DNA of 64,000 nt, from contig JAQZAZ010000002.1 in NCBI GenBank assembly GCA_029239355.1, positions 113,575-177,574 on the forward strand. Direction: 5' to 3'. Origin of the DNA: Sphingobacterium sp. (GTDB taxonomy: Bacteria > Bacteroidota > Bacteroidia > Sphingobacteriales > Sphingobacteriaceae). Positions 52,135 through 60,908 of the stretch are shown piece after piece; positions within the stretch are counted from its first letter, which is position 1, and every line of letters begins with the position of its first letter. The translations under genes were made by a program, and so were the position numbers. Below the pieces are notes generated by a model. The model was not told the DNA's origin. It worked only from the letters and a program-made list of their open reading frames with translations, and made no database searches.

Positions 52135-53499
52135 ATGGACAACAACACGAATTATACATATGATTTTATTGGCATTGGCATCGGACCTTTCAATCTGGGA
52201 CTTGCAGCATTGACACAACCGATAGCAGACTGTAAAGCCATCTTCTTTGATCGCACCGAGCAGTTTAACTGGCATCTGGGCCTGATGCTTGACGATGCTA
52301 CCCTCCAGGTACCATTTATGGCCGATCTGGTGACCATGGCCGACCCAAGCAGCCCCTATTCATTCCTCAACTATCTGAAACAGAGCGGCCGGATCTATAA
52401 ATTCTATATCCGCGAGAACTTCTTTATTTTACGCCGGGAGTATAATGCCTATTGTCAATGGGTTGCAGCCCAGCTGGAGCAGTGCAAATTCGGGCATGAG
52501 GTATTGGATATCGTCTATCTTGATCCACACTACCAAGTGACGGTGCTGAATAAAAGTACCCAGGAGACCAAACAATACATCACCCGAAAAATCGTACTGG
52601 GCACAGGCACATCCCCCTTTATGCCGGGGTTCATCAAGAAACGCGATTTAACCAACGTGATCCATACCGCATCCTACCTCTATCACAAGGAGCAATTGGT
52701 ACAGCAGCGTTCAGTCACCATTGTCGGTTCGGGACAGAGTGCTGCCGAAATTGTCCGCGACCTCCTGCCCTATACCCGCCATGGTCTCCAGCTCAACTGG
52801 GTGACCCGTTCGGACCGCTTTTTCCCCTTGGAAAATCATGCCCGGCTTACCCTGGAAATGACTTCGCCAGAGTACGTGGATTATTTTTATTCGCTGCCCG
52901 ACCAGAAGCGCGACCAGCTCTTGAAAGAACAGAGCATCCTGTATAAAGGGATCAATTACGATCTGATCAATGAAATTTTCAATACACTTTATACCATGGA
53001 AACTGCCGATGGGAAAGTCAATGTAAAACTGATTGCCAACAGCGAACTGCAGGATCTGCAGACCGCTCCCGATGGCAGCTATCAACTCCATTTTTTACAG
53101 AAGGAGCAAGACGAAAGCTATGTTATCCCAACAGATTTTGTGATTATGGCCACGGGTTACAAATATCAGGAACCCGCTTTTCTGCACAATATACAAGCGC
53201 GCATTGCACGCACATCCAAGGGAACCTTTCAGGTCGCGCGCAATTATACCATTGACAAGCTTGAGCAGGAGATCTTTGTACAAAATGCCGAGCTCCAGAC
53301 ACATGGTATTGCCTCACCCGATCTTGGTATGGGTGCCTACCGCAATTCCTATATCCTTCGGGAGATTCTCGGGCGCAGCATCTATCCCGTGGAGCAGGCC
53401 ATTGCCTTTCAGTCCTTTGGAATGACAGCGTCCGCCATAGCGCCGAAACAGACGGACAGCAGGACAGTATTGGCAGATCCACTGGTTGAACAAGCTTAA
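52135..53499 (+). CDS. L-lysine/diamine N6-monooxygenase (IucD/DesB family)
   Basis: 454 residues when started at ATG 52135; an upstream in-frame ATG lies inside the preceding gene. The FAD motif GIGIGPFNLGLAAL is at about 13-26. The substrate/FAD region follows (FNWHLGLMLDDATLQVPFM, LVTMADPSSPYSFLNYL), then the NADPH motif VGSGQSAAEIV near 200 and the late MATGYKY motif. It N-hydroxylates the terminal amine of lysine or cadaverine. Next to the decarboxylase, cadaverine is the likely substrate. Confidence 0.93.
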   Translation: MDNNTNYTYDFIGIGIGPFNLGLAALTQPIADCKAIFFDRTEQFNWHLGLMLDDATLQVPFMADLVTMADPSSPYSFLNYLKQSGRIYKFYIRENFFILRREYNAYCQWVAAQLEQCKFGHEVLDIVYLDPHYQVTVLNKSTQETKQYITRKIVLGTGTSPFMPGFIKKRDLTNVIHTASYLYHKEQLVQQRSVTIVGSGQSAAEIVRDLLPYTRHGLQLNWVTRSDRFFPLENHARLTLEMTSPEYVDYFYSLPDQKRDQLLKEQSILYKGINYDLINEIFNTLYTMETADGKVNVKLIANSELQDLQTAPDGSYQLHFLQKEQDESYVIPTDFVIMATGYKYQEPAFLHNIQARIARTSKGTFQVARNYTIDKLEQEIFVQNAELQTHGIASPDLGMGAYRNSYILREILGRSIYPVEQAIAFQSFGMTASAIAPKQTDSRTVLADPLVEQA

Positions 53500-53510
53500 T
53501 CCGGTCAGGT

Positions 53511-54908
53511 ATGCTACTTAAAATTAAAGCCTTTGTGCAGCTGTTCTGGATTGCCCTGCGCGGGACTGAGCAAAACTTCACACGGGGAAATGTCAATCGG
53601 GCAGCCTTTCTGCTGGCCATTCCAACGATGCTGGAACTCAGCCTCGAGTCCCTTTTTGTCATTGTGGACCTGCTCTTTGTGAGCAGTCTGGGCGAAAAGG
53701 CCATTACCATCGTCGGCATTAATAATTCGGTGCTGATTTTGATGCAGTCAGTCGCAACAGGGTTAGGTATTGCTGCTACGGCCATGATCTCGCGCCGTAT
53801 CGGACAGCAGAAACCGGAAGAAGCCGGTCTTATCGCCATGCAAATCCTCTATACAGGATTCGTCATTGGTCTATGTTGCAGCCTTACAGCATTCTTTTTC
53901 AGTACCGAGATCGTTCGCTTCTCTGGTGCCAACAATCAGCTGATCGTTTATGGCTCGCGCTATACCCAGGTCATGTTTGCCGGCGCATTTTTGATGATCT
54001 TACGGATTATTTTAAACGGTATCTTTCGTGGATCCGGAGATGCCGCCCGCGCCATGCGTGCGTTGTTGATTGCCAATGCGCTGAACCTGATCCTCTGTGC
54101 CACCTTGATATATGGATTGGGGCCGTTTCCAGCCTTAGGAATCTTGGGCGCTGGGATAGCCATGGTGAGTGCCAACTTTATTGTGGTGCTCTATCAGCTC
54201 TGGCATCTGCTCTTCCGCAACCGGCGGCTTAGCATCAGCAGACAGCAGCTGCTTATTGTGCCCGCACTGATCAAACGTATCCTGAGATTGGCATCTGCCG
54301 GTACCATGCAATACCTGATCCCCTCCTCCAGCCGTTTTCTAATGATTATGATTGTTGCCAAGCTCGGCGAGAGTACATTAGCCGGTTATATATTGGCCAA
54401 TCGCATCATTATGTTTACGGTATTGCCCGCTTGGGGCATCGCCAATGCTGCTGGCGTGCTCACCGGACAAAACCTGGGGGCCTCCCAGCCCGAACGGGCG
54501 GAGGAATCCGTCTGGAAAACGGGCAAGGCCAACCTCTGTTACCTCGGTCTCATGGCCGTACTCTTACTTTTTTACGGTGAGTCCCTGGCGGCTATTTTCA
54601 CCAAGGACCCGATGATCCTGGCGACCACGGCAAACTATCTGAAATATATGGCCATTGCCTATTTTTTCTTTGGGTATACGATGGTGATTTCACGTTCGCT
54701 GAATGCCTCAGGAGCAGTCAACACCGTATCCCTGTTAAATATCCTAATGTTTTACATTGTCCAGTTGCCCCTGGCCTATCTCCTGGCAATCGGCCTGAAC
54801 TGGCAGTCTACCGGCATTTTTATCGCCATTACCCTGTCTGAGATCGTGCTGGCTACAGCCTGTGTGCTCGTCTTCAAAAAAGGAAACTGGAAGAAAATTA
54901 AAATTTAA
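53511..54908 (+). CDS. MATE-family efflux transporter
   Basis: A 465-residue protein with twelve predicted membrane helices in two similar halves. The MATE pattern includes LAIPTMLELSLESLFVIVDLLFVS (about 35-58) and its second-half counterpart SAGTMQYLIPSSSRFLMIMIVA. NGIFRGSGDAARAM is also typical. It lies within the siderophore operon (11 bases after the monooxygenase, 7 before the carrier protein), so it probably exports the finished siderophore or a precursor. Confidence 0.92.
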   Translation: MLLKIKAFVQLFWIALRGTEQNFTRGNVNRAAFLLAIPTMLELSLESLFVIVDLLFVSSLGEKAITIVGINNSVLILMQSVATGLGIAATAMISRRIGQQKPEEAGLIAMQILYTGFVIGLCCSLTAFFFSTEIVRFSGANNQLIVYGSRYTQVMFAGAFLMILRIILNGIFRGSGDAARAMRALLIANALNLILCATLIYGLGPFPALGILGAGIAMVSANFIVVLYQLWHLLFRNRRLSISRQQLLIVPALIKRILRLASAGTMQYLIPSSSRFLMIMIVAKLGESTLAGYILANRIIMFTVLPAWGIANAAGVLTGQNLGASQPERAEESVWKTGKANLCYLGLMAVLLLFYGESLAAIFTKDPMILATTANYLKYMAIAYFFFGYTMVISRSLNASGAVNTVSLLNILMFYIVQLPLAYLLAIGLNWQSTGIFIAITLSEIVLATACVLVFKKGNWKKIKI

Positions 54909-54915
54909 AAAAGAA

Positions 54916-55155
54916 ATGAACAATACCGAAAAATTACATCAAGCATTTGCGCAAGGATTATCCATCCCGACCAGCGCCATCCATACAGACCTTGCTTATC
55001 AAGGGATTACCGCATGGGATTCCATGTCACACCTCTTCCTGATTGCCGCACTGGAAGATACGTTCCAGATCCAGATCGAAACCGAGGATATTCTGGAGAT
55101 GTCCAGTTACCAACGTATCACGGCCGTACTAAAAAAATACGACATCAGCATCTAA
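54916..55155 (+). CDS. Stand-alone acyl carrier protein
   Basis: A 79-residue phosphopantetheine-carrier protein, started at ATG 54916; an earlier in-frame ATG lies inside the MATE gene. The attachment serine is S36 in AWDSMSHLFLI, and the helical layout (AALEDTFQIQIETEDILEMS, ITAVLKKYDI) is that of small ACPs/PCPs. It is followed 13 bases later by an AMP-forming ligase that probably loads it. A carrier protein is unusual in an NRPS-independent siderophore operon. Confidence 0.9.
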   Translation: MNNTEKLHQAFAQGLSIPTSAIHTDLAYQGITAWDSMSHLFLIAALEDTFQIQIETEDILEMSSYQRITAVLKKYDISI

Positions 55156-55168
55156 ATTCTGTATTGAC

Positions 55169-56578
55169 ATGACAAACACTCCGCACAGCAATTTATACCA
55201 GCTGATGAGCGACAATAAGTCACTCCGTTATCTGGATACCCATGGCGATAGCTACAGCCTCAGTGATCTAGCGACCTCACTCGTGCTTCCAAGCGTTCGA
55301 GGGCTCGCATTCCTATACCTTGACAACTCGATTGAATCGGTCAGCCTGCTGCTCCATTTTTTTCGGGAAGACTGGGCCATCGCACTTTTGCCGCCCAATA
55401 TGGCCGTTCCTTTCAAAGAAAAGCTTGAGCTGCGCTACCAGCCCAATCTGATCTACGACCCACAGCGTGGCATTCTAAAAGGATACACCAAGGCGCTATG
55501 GCATCATAAAAACGGACTATTTTATGCCGACAAACAGCTGGAACAGCAGCTGCATCCAAATTTAAAGCTCCTGCTGAGCACATCCGGAACCACAGGTTCA
55601 CCCAAGTTTGTGAAGCTCTCGGAGCACAATATTATTGCCAATGCCCTATCCATACTGGATTATTTGCCCATAAGACCCACGGATGTAACCCCCTTAAATC
55701 TCCCACTATTTTATTCCTATGGACTGTCGGTCTTTACGAGCAACTCCATCGGCGGTGGCAAACTCGTCTGTACCAATAGCGAGGTGATGCAAAAAGAATT
55801 CTGGCGGGAAATGGAACGTTTTGGCTACACGAGCCTGGCCGGTGTCCCTTATGTCTATGAGCTATTCGCCCGGCTGGGGTTTCTGAAAAAAGAACATCCC
55901 CATTTGCGTTACCTGACCCAGGCTGGCGGCAAACTCAACAAGGAATTACTGGCCCAATTTGCCCAGTATGCCCGGGAGAAACAGCTTGATTTCTTTGTGA
56001 TGTACGGACAGACCGAAGCTACAGCCCGTATGTCCTTTCTCCCGCCCGAACAGCTGATCGACAAACTGGGCGCTATTGGCAAGCCCATTAAAAATGGTCA
56101 GTTTACGATCGACCCTGAAAGTTCAGAACTACATTATAGCGGACCCAATGTCTTTGGTGGTTACGCCGAGGGGCCGGCAGATCTCCAGCATTTTGACGCG
56201 CCCAGGTCGTTAGCCACAGGTGATCTGGCCAGGCAGGACCAAGACGGCTACTATTATATTACCGGACGGCTCAAGCGGATTGTCAAGCTTTTTGGTATCC
56301 GTATCAATCTGGATGAAATAGAGCAAATGCTGGCATCCCAGTTTCCCGACAAAGAACTAGTCTGTGTAGGTACTTCGGATAAATACATCAGCATCTGTTA
56401 TGTAGACCCAAACGTTCAGCAGGAAACGATCAAAGAACTGCTGTTTAAGCGGGTGCATATCCTGCCCCAGGTGATCCGTTTTCAGCAGCTGCCCACTATA
56501 TTACGGACCAGCAATGGAAAAATAGATTATCATGCCATGACAACGCTGATCAGCGATTCAAGCGAACTGGTACATTAA
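55169..56578 (+). CDS. AMP-forming acyl/aryl ligase (ANL superfamily)
   Basis: A 469-residue adenylating enzyme. The phosphate-loop motif is STSGTTGSPK at 137-146. FVMYGQTEATARMSFL (near 271-286) is the A5 region. SLATGDLARQDQDGYYYITGRLKRIVKLFGIRIN (from near 346) covers the A7-A8 hinge; the text here is quoted only in part by position. A conserved late NGKIDY holds the A10 lysine. It activates a carboxylic acid as acyl-AMP and probably transfers it to the adjacent carrier protein. It is the last gene of the plus siderophore arm. Confidence 0.9.
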   Translation: MTNTPHSNLYQLMSDNKSLRYLDTHGDSYSLSDLATSLVLPSVRGLAFLYLDNSIESVSLLLHFFREDWAIALLPPNMAVPFKEKLELRYQPNLIYDPQRGILKGYTKALWHHKNGLFYADKQLEQQLHPNLKLLLSTSGTTGSPKFVKLSEHNIIANALSILDYLPIRPTDVTPLNLPLFYSYGLSVFTSNSIGGGKLVCTNSEVMQKEFWREMERFGYTSLAGVPYVYELFARLGFLKKEHPHLRYLTQAGGKLNKELLAQFAQYAREKQLDFFVMYGQTEATARMSFLPPEQLIDKLGAIGKPIKNGQFTIDPESSELHYSGPNVFGGYAEGPADLQHFDAPRSLATGDLARQDQDGYYYITGRLKRIVKLFGIRINLDEIEQMLASQFPDKELVCVGTSDKYISICYVDPNVQQETIKELLFKRVHILPQVIRFQQLPTILRTSNGKIDYHAMTTLISDSSELVH

Positions 56579-56587
56579 TTGTTAGCC

Positions 56588-56611
56588 CAGCACGCTATTC
56601 ATAGCGTCTGG
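56588..56611 (+). terminator. First hairpin after the siderophore operon
   Basis: CCAG-c-ACGCTAT and ATAGCGT-CTGG pair around TC with one bulged base. There is no T tract, so termination probably depends on the second hairpin at 56622. Confidence 0.45.
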
Positions 56612-56621
56612 CATTCAGAAG

Positions 56622-56652
56622 GAAAGCGCACTACGGTAGTGCGCTTTCTTTT
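56622..56652. terminator. Bidirectional terminator of siderophore operon and small gene
   Basis: GAAAGCGCACTAC (56622-56634) and GTAGTGCGCTTTC (56636-56648) form a near-perfect palindrome followed by TTTT. It serves the plus-strand ligase gene and the minus-strand small gene. Its arms resemble the hairpin at 30552-30578. Confidence 0.85.
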
Positions 56653-56663
56653 ATAAATACCCT

Positions 56664-56849
56664 TCACGGCCTTTTTCGCCATTTGTTATTCCATCGTCCG
56701 ATCAATCGGCTTGTTGCAAAGCTGAAGAGGGTACCTATCGCCGCAGCCAACGCGGTCTGAAGCCCATCACCCCAGGAAAAGCTTGCCCAGATGGAACAGA
56801 TCGTACCACCAAGTGCCGAGATGCGCATATCATTCAGTTTCATTGACAT
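56664..56849 (-). CDS. Small membrane protein of unknown function
   Basis: A 59-61 residue protein with one or two hydrophobic segments (ISALGGTICSIWASF and LQTALAAAIGTLFSFATSRL) and a basic tail (GRWNNKWRKRP). ATG 56849 or, more likely, ATG 56843 is the start: AAGGAGG (56857-56851 on the minus strand) lies seven bases before the second ATG. Such a strong Shine-Dalgarno match is rare in Bacteroidota. The look is holin-like, but no function is claimed. A decayed copy with the same 3' hairpin lies at 30.6 kb. Confidence 0.65.
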   Translation of the reverse strand: MSMKLNDMRISALGGTICSIWASFSWGDGLQTALAAAIGTLFSFATSRLIGRWNNKWRKRP

Positions 56850-56857
56850 GCCTCCTT

Positions 56858-57160
56858 TCCACCGTTAGATCGCTGTTTAGATCAGCATTGTCATCCAGCT
56901 GTCGCAAGCAACTTATTGCCGACAGGTTATTTTTCTATCCGCATTGTTTATCGGAATCCGACATATCGCTAATCTACGTTTCTCCGAATCCATTTATTGC
57001 AACTTTAACCATGTTTTTTTATTTTGTTTGAAACAAAATTACCAACAATTGCCATGTCCTAAAAGACAACTTTCATTCATTTTAGTGCAAAAAAAACATT
57101 AGAATACTAAGCTTTAAAAACTGAACAGCAATTTCCGGTCAAAAAACGTTGTATACTTTG
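56858..57160. other. AT-rich intergenic region
   Basis: About 300 bases without a convincing gene between the small membrane-protein gene and the possible short frame at 57161. I see no clear promoter matching both boxes. Confidence 0.4.
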
Positions 57161-57295
57161 ATGAGCATGAAATACCAAACCTCATTCGGATATGGGAGAC
57201 AAGGTAAGGAGAATAACATAATTCATTCTTTACTTATCCAAATGGGGATATCATGTATTGATGTAGGAATGGGACTTAACGCTGTTCAATCATAA
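57161..57295 (+). CDS. Possible 44-residue open frame
   Basis: ATG 57161 to TAA 57293-57295 encodes a peptide starting MSMKYQTSFGYGRQGKE and ending GMGLNAVQS. It stands alone in a non-coding stretch and is not recognised. It may be a gene remnant or chance. Confidence 0.25.
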   Translation: MSMKYQTSFGYGRQGKENNIIHSLLIQMGISCIDVGMGLNAVQS

Positions 57296-57312
57296 AACAG
57301 ATATCCAAAACG

Positions 57313-57344
57313 TTAGGCCTAATTTTGTCTAAAATTAGGCCTAA
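57313..57344. terminator. Perfect 14-bp inverted repeat downstream of the glycosidase gene
   Basis: TTAGGCCTAATTTT (57313-57326) and AAAATTAGGCCTAA (57331-57344) surround GTCT. Stem ends are A/T-rich, giving a T run inside the 3' arm on either strand. It lies 36 bases beyond the stop of the minus-strand glycosidase and probably terminates the polysaccharide utilization operon. Confidence 0.7.
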
Positions 57345-57379
57345 ATCCAAAATTAATATTTGAGAAAGAGATATCTATA

Positions 57380-59599
57380 TTATTTTACTTTTTGCAATTT
57401 GCAAAGTAAGGCGTCACGGACATTTACATGAAGTGAAAACGACTGTTCCTTCTCATCTACTTTTCCAATCCTCGTTCCTGTAAAAAAATCTATAATCTCA
57501 TAATTCCCGCTTTCTAATCCAATTTTTTTTCGATCAAATACCGCTTCAAACGGCCTCTCCTCATCAAAATTAAAAGCAGAAACAAGCAGGTCTTTATCTT
57601 TAAGGTAAAAACTAAGTTGTTGATCCATGCTCTCACCCACAGATAATTTTAACGGCATAAAAGCTTTCGGAGCTGCAAAAAAATTTGTAACGGCAGAATT
57701 ATTGAGATATTTCTTTGCTCTTTCGGAAGACAATTGGTCGCGGTAATCTGAACCATCTCCTAAGATACTTCCCATGGTGATAAGCGAGATCAACCGTGCC
57801 TTTACCTCATTCTCATTTAAATCTGGATGTTTTTGAAACTTACGCATGACCAGGTTGTCCATGTTTGTATATGGCCACAATGTTCCCTGCACCCACCCCA
57901 TATGGGAGGCAGTTATCATCGATGCGGCGGTACTTCCATAATGTGCAAAACCCGGTTGACTATCACGAAGGTGGGAATGGACATCAGTAGAAACAAATCG
58001 CGTATGTGCATATTGATGTGGAAACATCGGCGAAATAGCCATACTAATAAAAACATCATTTCCCATGATAGAATCAGCCAGATGCTTAAAGAGTTTCATA
58101 CCATAATTATACGCCTGCATACCGCTCCTTACCTTGGGGTCATACCATTTTACAGCTTCTAGAGATCCTGCTGTCAGGAAATCAATCTTAATAAATTTCG
58201 CACCAATGGTATGTGCTTTTTCTATTTGGTTGATCATCGACATCCTTGTTGCCGGATGAGTAGGATCCATCGGATACGCCCCCCATTCGCCATCTTTAAA
58301 TGGAATTGGGCGATTTTTATCATCACGCAGAATGACTTCTCTTAGTGGAACTTTAGTCCCTGGCAATAAGGCATTCTCAATATTATTACTCCATGTCCAA
58401 AGCGAAAATGGGCTACAGTAAAATCCTATTTCCTGTCCTGCATTCCGAGCATAATCTCCTATCTTTTTTAATACTTCAGTCGAATAAATTCCTTGATCAT
58501 ACGAATCAATACTAATAACCGGCCTTCCCTCTTTATTCCATTGATCCATTCCTTTGATAAAGTCAATGGTCTGATAAACACCCTGCGGCATCATTACGCC
58601 CTCATGACCAAGTACTCCCTCGACACTAAAGCTATTCCAGTACATCGGTGCATTCCCCTTCCATTGTAAACTGCCATTCAACTGTACCTCAGCTTTCCCA
58701 AAATTTATATTGGATACCCGAAAATCATTGGACGATTCAATAAAAATTAATGGAGACCGTAACTCTTTAGCCAACATTGTCCCATGGGGCATAACATCAT
58801 GTGTGCCGTCATTACCACCGAAATTTGCTGGCAATAAGGGATTATCTGGCCTAGCAGCTCCTCCAAATACAATAAAATTATCGAGCTCGCCTTCATCCTC
58901 CCCCGTTAGATAACGAATTCCCGTCTTCCAAAAATCATGTTCAAGACTTCCCACAACAAGACCTTTATATGTCTCTGCATCGTAAATCATAGTGAGCTCA
59001 TGGCTGACCCCATCCAGCACTTTTTCATTACTTGGCCAGATCTGGGGAAGTAATTTGCCCCAGTTATCGTTGTCAAAGGGTAAATCGACTAGCATGGGCT
59101 TGGCCCAAGAAAATATTGACTTGCCACCAGATGAACTCATTGTACATAACGGACTAATATTACGCGTTTCCAATATTTGCCCATTTTTGCTTACTTCCAA
59201 GCTGACCTGCATATGTTGTTTACCTTGATATACTTCAAATATTTGCCTTAGGGACAATCCATCGCTATCACTATGTGTGAAAATTAGACGTCTGCCACTA
59301 CCCCAGCTATTGCTGATCGCTTGCTGGGAGATTTTATGTACGGGTAATGATGAACTGGTTTTTAATCCTGAAGATAGCAGATCAACATAGGCAATGGTTT
59401 TTTTTAAACTAACACCATTTTCATAGACATAATCGACCGTTCCGGTTTTCAAATTAAAAAGCAGCTTTCCATTTGGGATCATCCACGATATCATATCATT
59501 TTTAACGTCTTCCGGCATCTTACAATGCACCTTTACTGCACAAAGGCAAAGTAGCATTACTATTATAATATTCTTTTTCATCTTTAGCTTTTTTACCAT
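57380..59599 (-). CDS. Alpha-galactosidase-like glycoside hydrolase (clan GH-D, GH36-like)
   Basis: A 739-residue exported enzyme. The start may be ATG 59599 or ATG 59581; the latter begins at MKKNIIIVMLLCL, a standard signal peptide. An N-terminal beta-sandwich (about 30-350) precedes a (beta/alpha)8 barrel, with RPVISIDSYDQGIYS, QEIGFYCSPFSLWTW and FIKIDFLTAG; the Asp near 473 is the expected nucleophile. A C-terminal beta domain ends the protein. The pattern resembles GH36/GH27-type alpha-galactosidases and relatives. The substrate is not certain. It ends an operon with SusD and two discoidin-like lipoproteins. Confidence 0.75.
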   Translation of the reverse strand: MVKKLKMKKNIIIVMLLCLCAVKVHCKMPEDVKNDMISWMIPNGKLLFNLKTGTVDYVYENGVSLKKTIAYVDLLSSGLKTSSSLPVHKISQQAISNSWGSGRRLIFTHSDSDGLSLRQIFEVYQGKQHMQVSLEVSKNGQILETRNISPLCTMSSSGGKSIFSWAKPMLVDLPFDNDNWGKLLPQIWPSNEKVLDGVSHELTMIYDAETYKGLVVGSLEHDFWKTGIRYLTGEDEGELDNFIVFGGAARPDNPLLPANFGGNDGTHDVMPHGTMLAKELRSPLIFIESSNDFRVSNINFGKAEVQLNGSLQWKGNAPMYWNSFSVEGVLGHEGVMMPQGVYQTIDFIKGMDQWNKEGRPVISIDSYDQGIYSTEVLKKIGDYARNAGQEIGFYCSPFSLWTWSNNIENALLPGTKVPLREVILRDDKNRPIPFKDGEWGAYPMDPTHPATRMSMINQIEKAHTIGAKFIKIDFLTAGSLEAVKWYDPKVRSGMQAYNYGMKLFKHLADSIMGNDVFISMAISPMFPHQYAHTRFVSTDVHSHLRDSQPGFAHYGSTAASMITASHMGWVQGTLWPYTNMDNLVMRKFQKHPDLNENEVKARLISLITMGSILGDGSDYRDQLSSERAKKYLNNSAVTNFFAAPKAFMPLKLSVGESMDQQLSFYLKDKDLLVSAFNFDEERPFEAVFDRKKIGLESGNYEIIDFFTGTRIGKVDEKEQSFSLHVNVRDALLCKLQKVK

Positions 59600-59683
59600 C
59601 GGTTAAATGGATTGTTCTCTATTTTTATAAATTAATCGATCAAATACTTTTTTCAATTATATTGCTATCATCCGAAGAATTAA

Positions 59684-60892
59684 TTACTCTTTCCTAAATG
59701 GGGTAATTTCGAGAATATGCACATAATTAGTTCCGCCCCAAGTTTCTAGAACCTTAAATCGGAGATACCTGAAGGCCTGGATTTCATTTGGAAATGTATA
59801 GTCATCTCCTTGTTCTGCAACTTTCCGATCTTCATCACTTACAGAGCCTGTAGGGAGACCAGAAGGTTTCCTAGTCATAAAGTCTGCAAGTTTTGTCCAG
59901 GATCCCCAGCTTCCATCACTTGACGGATTGTTGCTTCCCCATACTTCAAAGCGTTTGGGATTGCCATAATTATATAAACCCGAAAGGCGCTGCCAAATTT
60001 TCAAACGGGATAATTCATACTGTTCGCCCATATCCAAAGTAAAAGAAAGTGGCAAATCCCTACCCGGCGTGTGATAGCCTGGTTCACCAAAGTTGTTGTC
60101 CCAAAGATTGGTAATTACCCATCCCCAATCAGGCCCGGCATCATTAGGAAGATTAAATTCGTGGAATTTGGTTTTATCAATAGCAATCGAACGTCGTATC
60201 TGAGGGTAAACTTCACTTGCCAATACGAAAATAGTGTCGATGCCATTATCTTCGGCAAGATAACCGGACTTGTAACTGACACTAGATCCAAACCTAAAAT
60301 CTGGAAGCTCTATGCTATTTTGTTTTTGCGAAAGGCGGACAGTTTTCTCTTTCCCAGCATTGTCACTATAGCTTATCTCTGTCACGACATTTAAAGTATC
60401 AGGAGCATTAAAATGCAGCAGGACCTTATTATCTTCGTTTATACTATAGGGATTTTGTCGGTTTGGAGATCTATTTAACAATAAAGACTGAAAATTTGTT
60501 CCATATACCCTTACATTCTGAATCTGTTGACCTATGGATGCATTCCCATCACGGTCATATGCGCGAATGGAAAAACTATAAACATACTCTGTCAAATCAG
60601 GTATAACAACCTGAATACTATCTACGGGGTTATGCGTACTGGCCGCTACCTGTACAGATTTATTCCCATTCTCCCAGCTTACAATATAATAGGCAATGTT
60701 AGGATCAGGACTTGGATTCCAAACCAGTTTGGTCCTGAAGTGCCCTGCATAATAACGCAGATTACGCGCTTGGCCAGGGTATACGATTTCTTTATTGTCC
60801 AAATAATTTTTATAATCATCGGCATATTTATCACAGGACATTTGAACCAAAATGGTCGACAACATCACAAACAACAACAGTAATCTTTTCAT
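59684..60892 (-). CDS. Surface lipoprotein with DUF4998-like and discoidin (F5/8 C) domains
   Basis: A 402-residue lipoprotein (signal ending VQMSCDKY, Cys near 20). The N-terminal half has the DUF4998-type fibronectin-like repeats: PGQARNLRYYAGHFRTKLVW, SFSIRAYDRDGNASIG. The C-terminal 150 residues form a discoidin-like domain (SFTLDMGEQYELSRLKIWQR, KRFEVWGSNNP, FRYLRFKVLETWGG). It likely binds carbohydrate at the cell surface for the adjoining SusD and glycosidase. Confidence 0.85.
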   Translation of the reverse strand: MKRLLLLFVMLSTILVQMSCDKYADDYKNYLDNKEIVYPGQARNLRYYAGHFRTKLVWNPSPDPNIAYYIVSWENGNKSVQVAASTHNPVDSIQVVIPDLTEYVYSFSIRAYDRDGNASIGQQIQNVRVYGTNFQSLLLNRSPNRQNPYSINEDNKVLLHFNAPDTLNVVTEISYSDNAGKEKTVRLSQKQNSIELPDFRFGSSVSYKSGYLAEDNGIDTIFVLASEVYPQIRRSIAIDKTKFHEFNLPNDAGPDWGWVITNLWDNNFGEPGYHTPGRDLPLSFTLDMGEQYELSRLKIWQRLSGLYNYGNPKRFEVWGSNNPSSDGSWGSWTKLADFMTRKPSGLPTGSVSDEDRKVAEQGDDYTFPNEIQAFRYLRFKVLETWGGTNYVHILEITPFRKE

Positions 60893-60908
60893 GATTTAAT
60901 TTTTAAGA

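Noticed and set aside
54862..54915. Earlier start for the carrier protein within the MATE gene
   Set aside because: ATG 54916 gives the normal ACP length, and the extension is basic and unlike the family.
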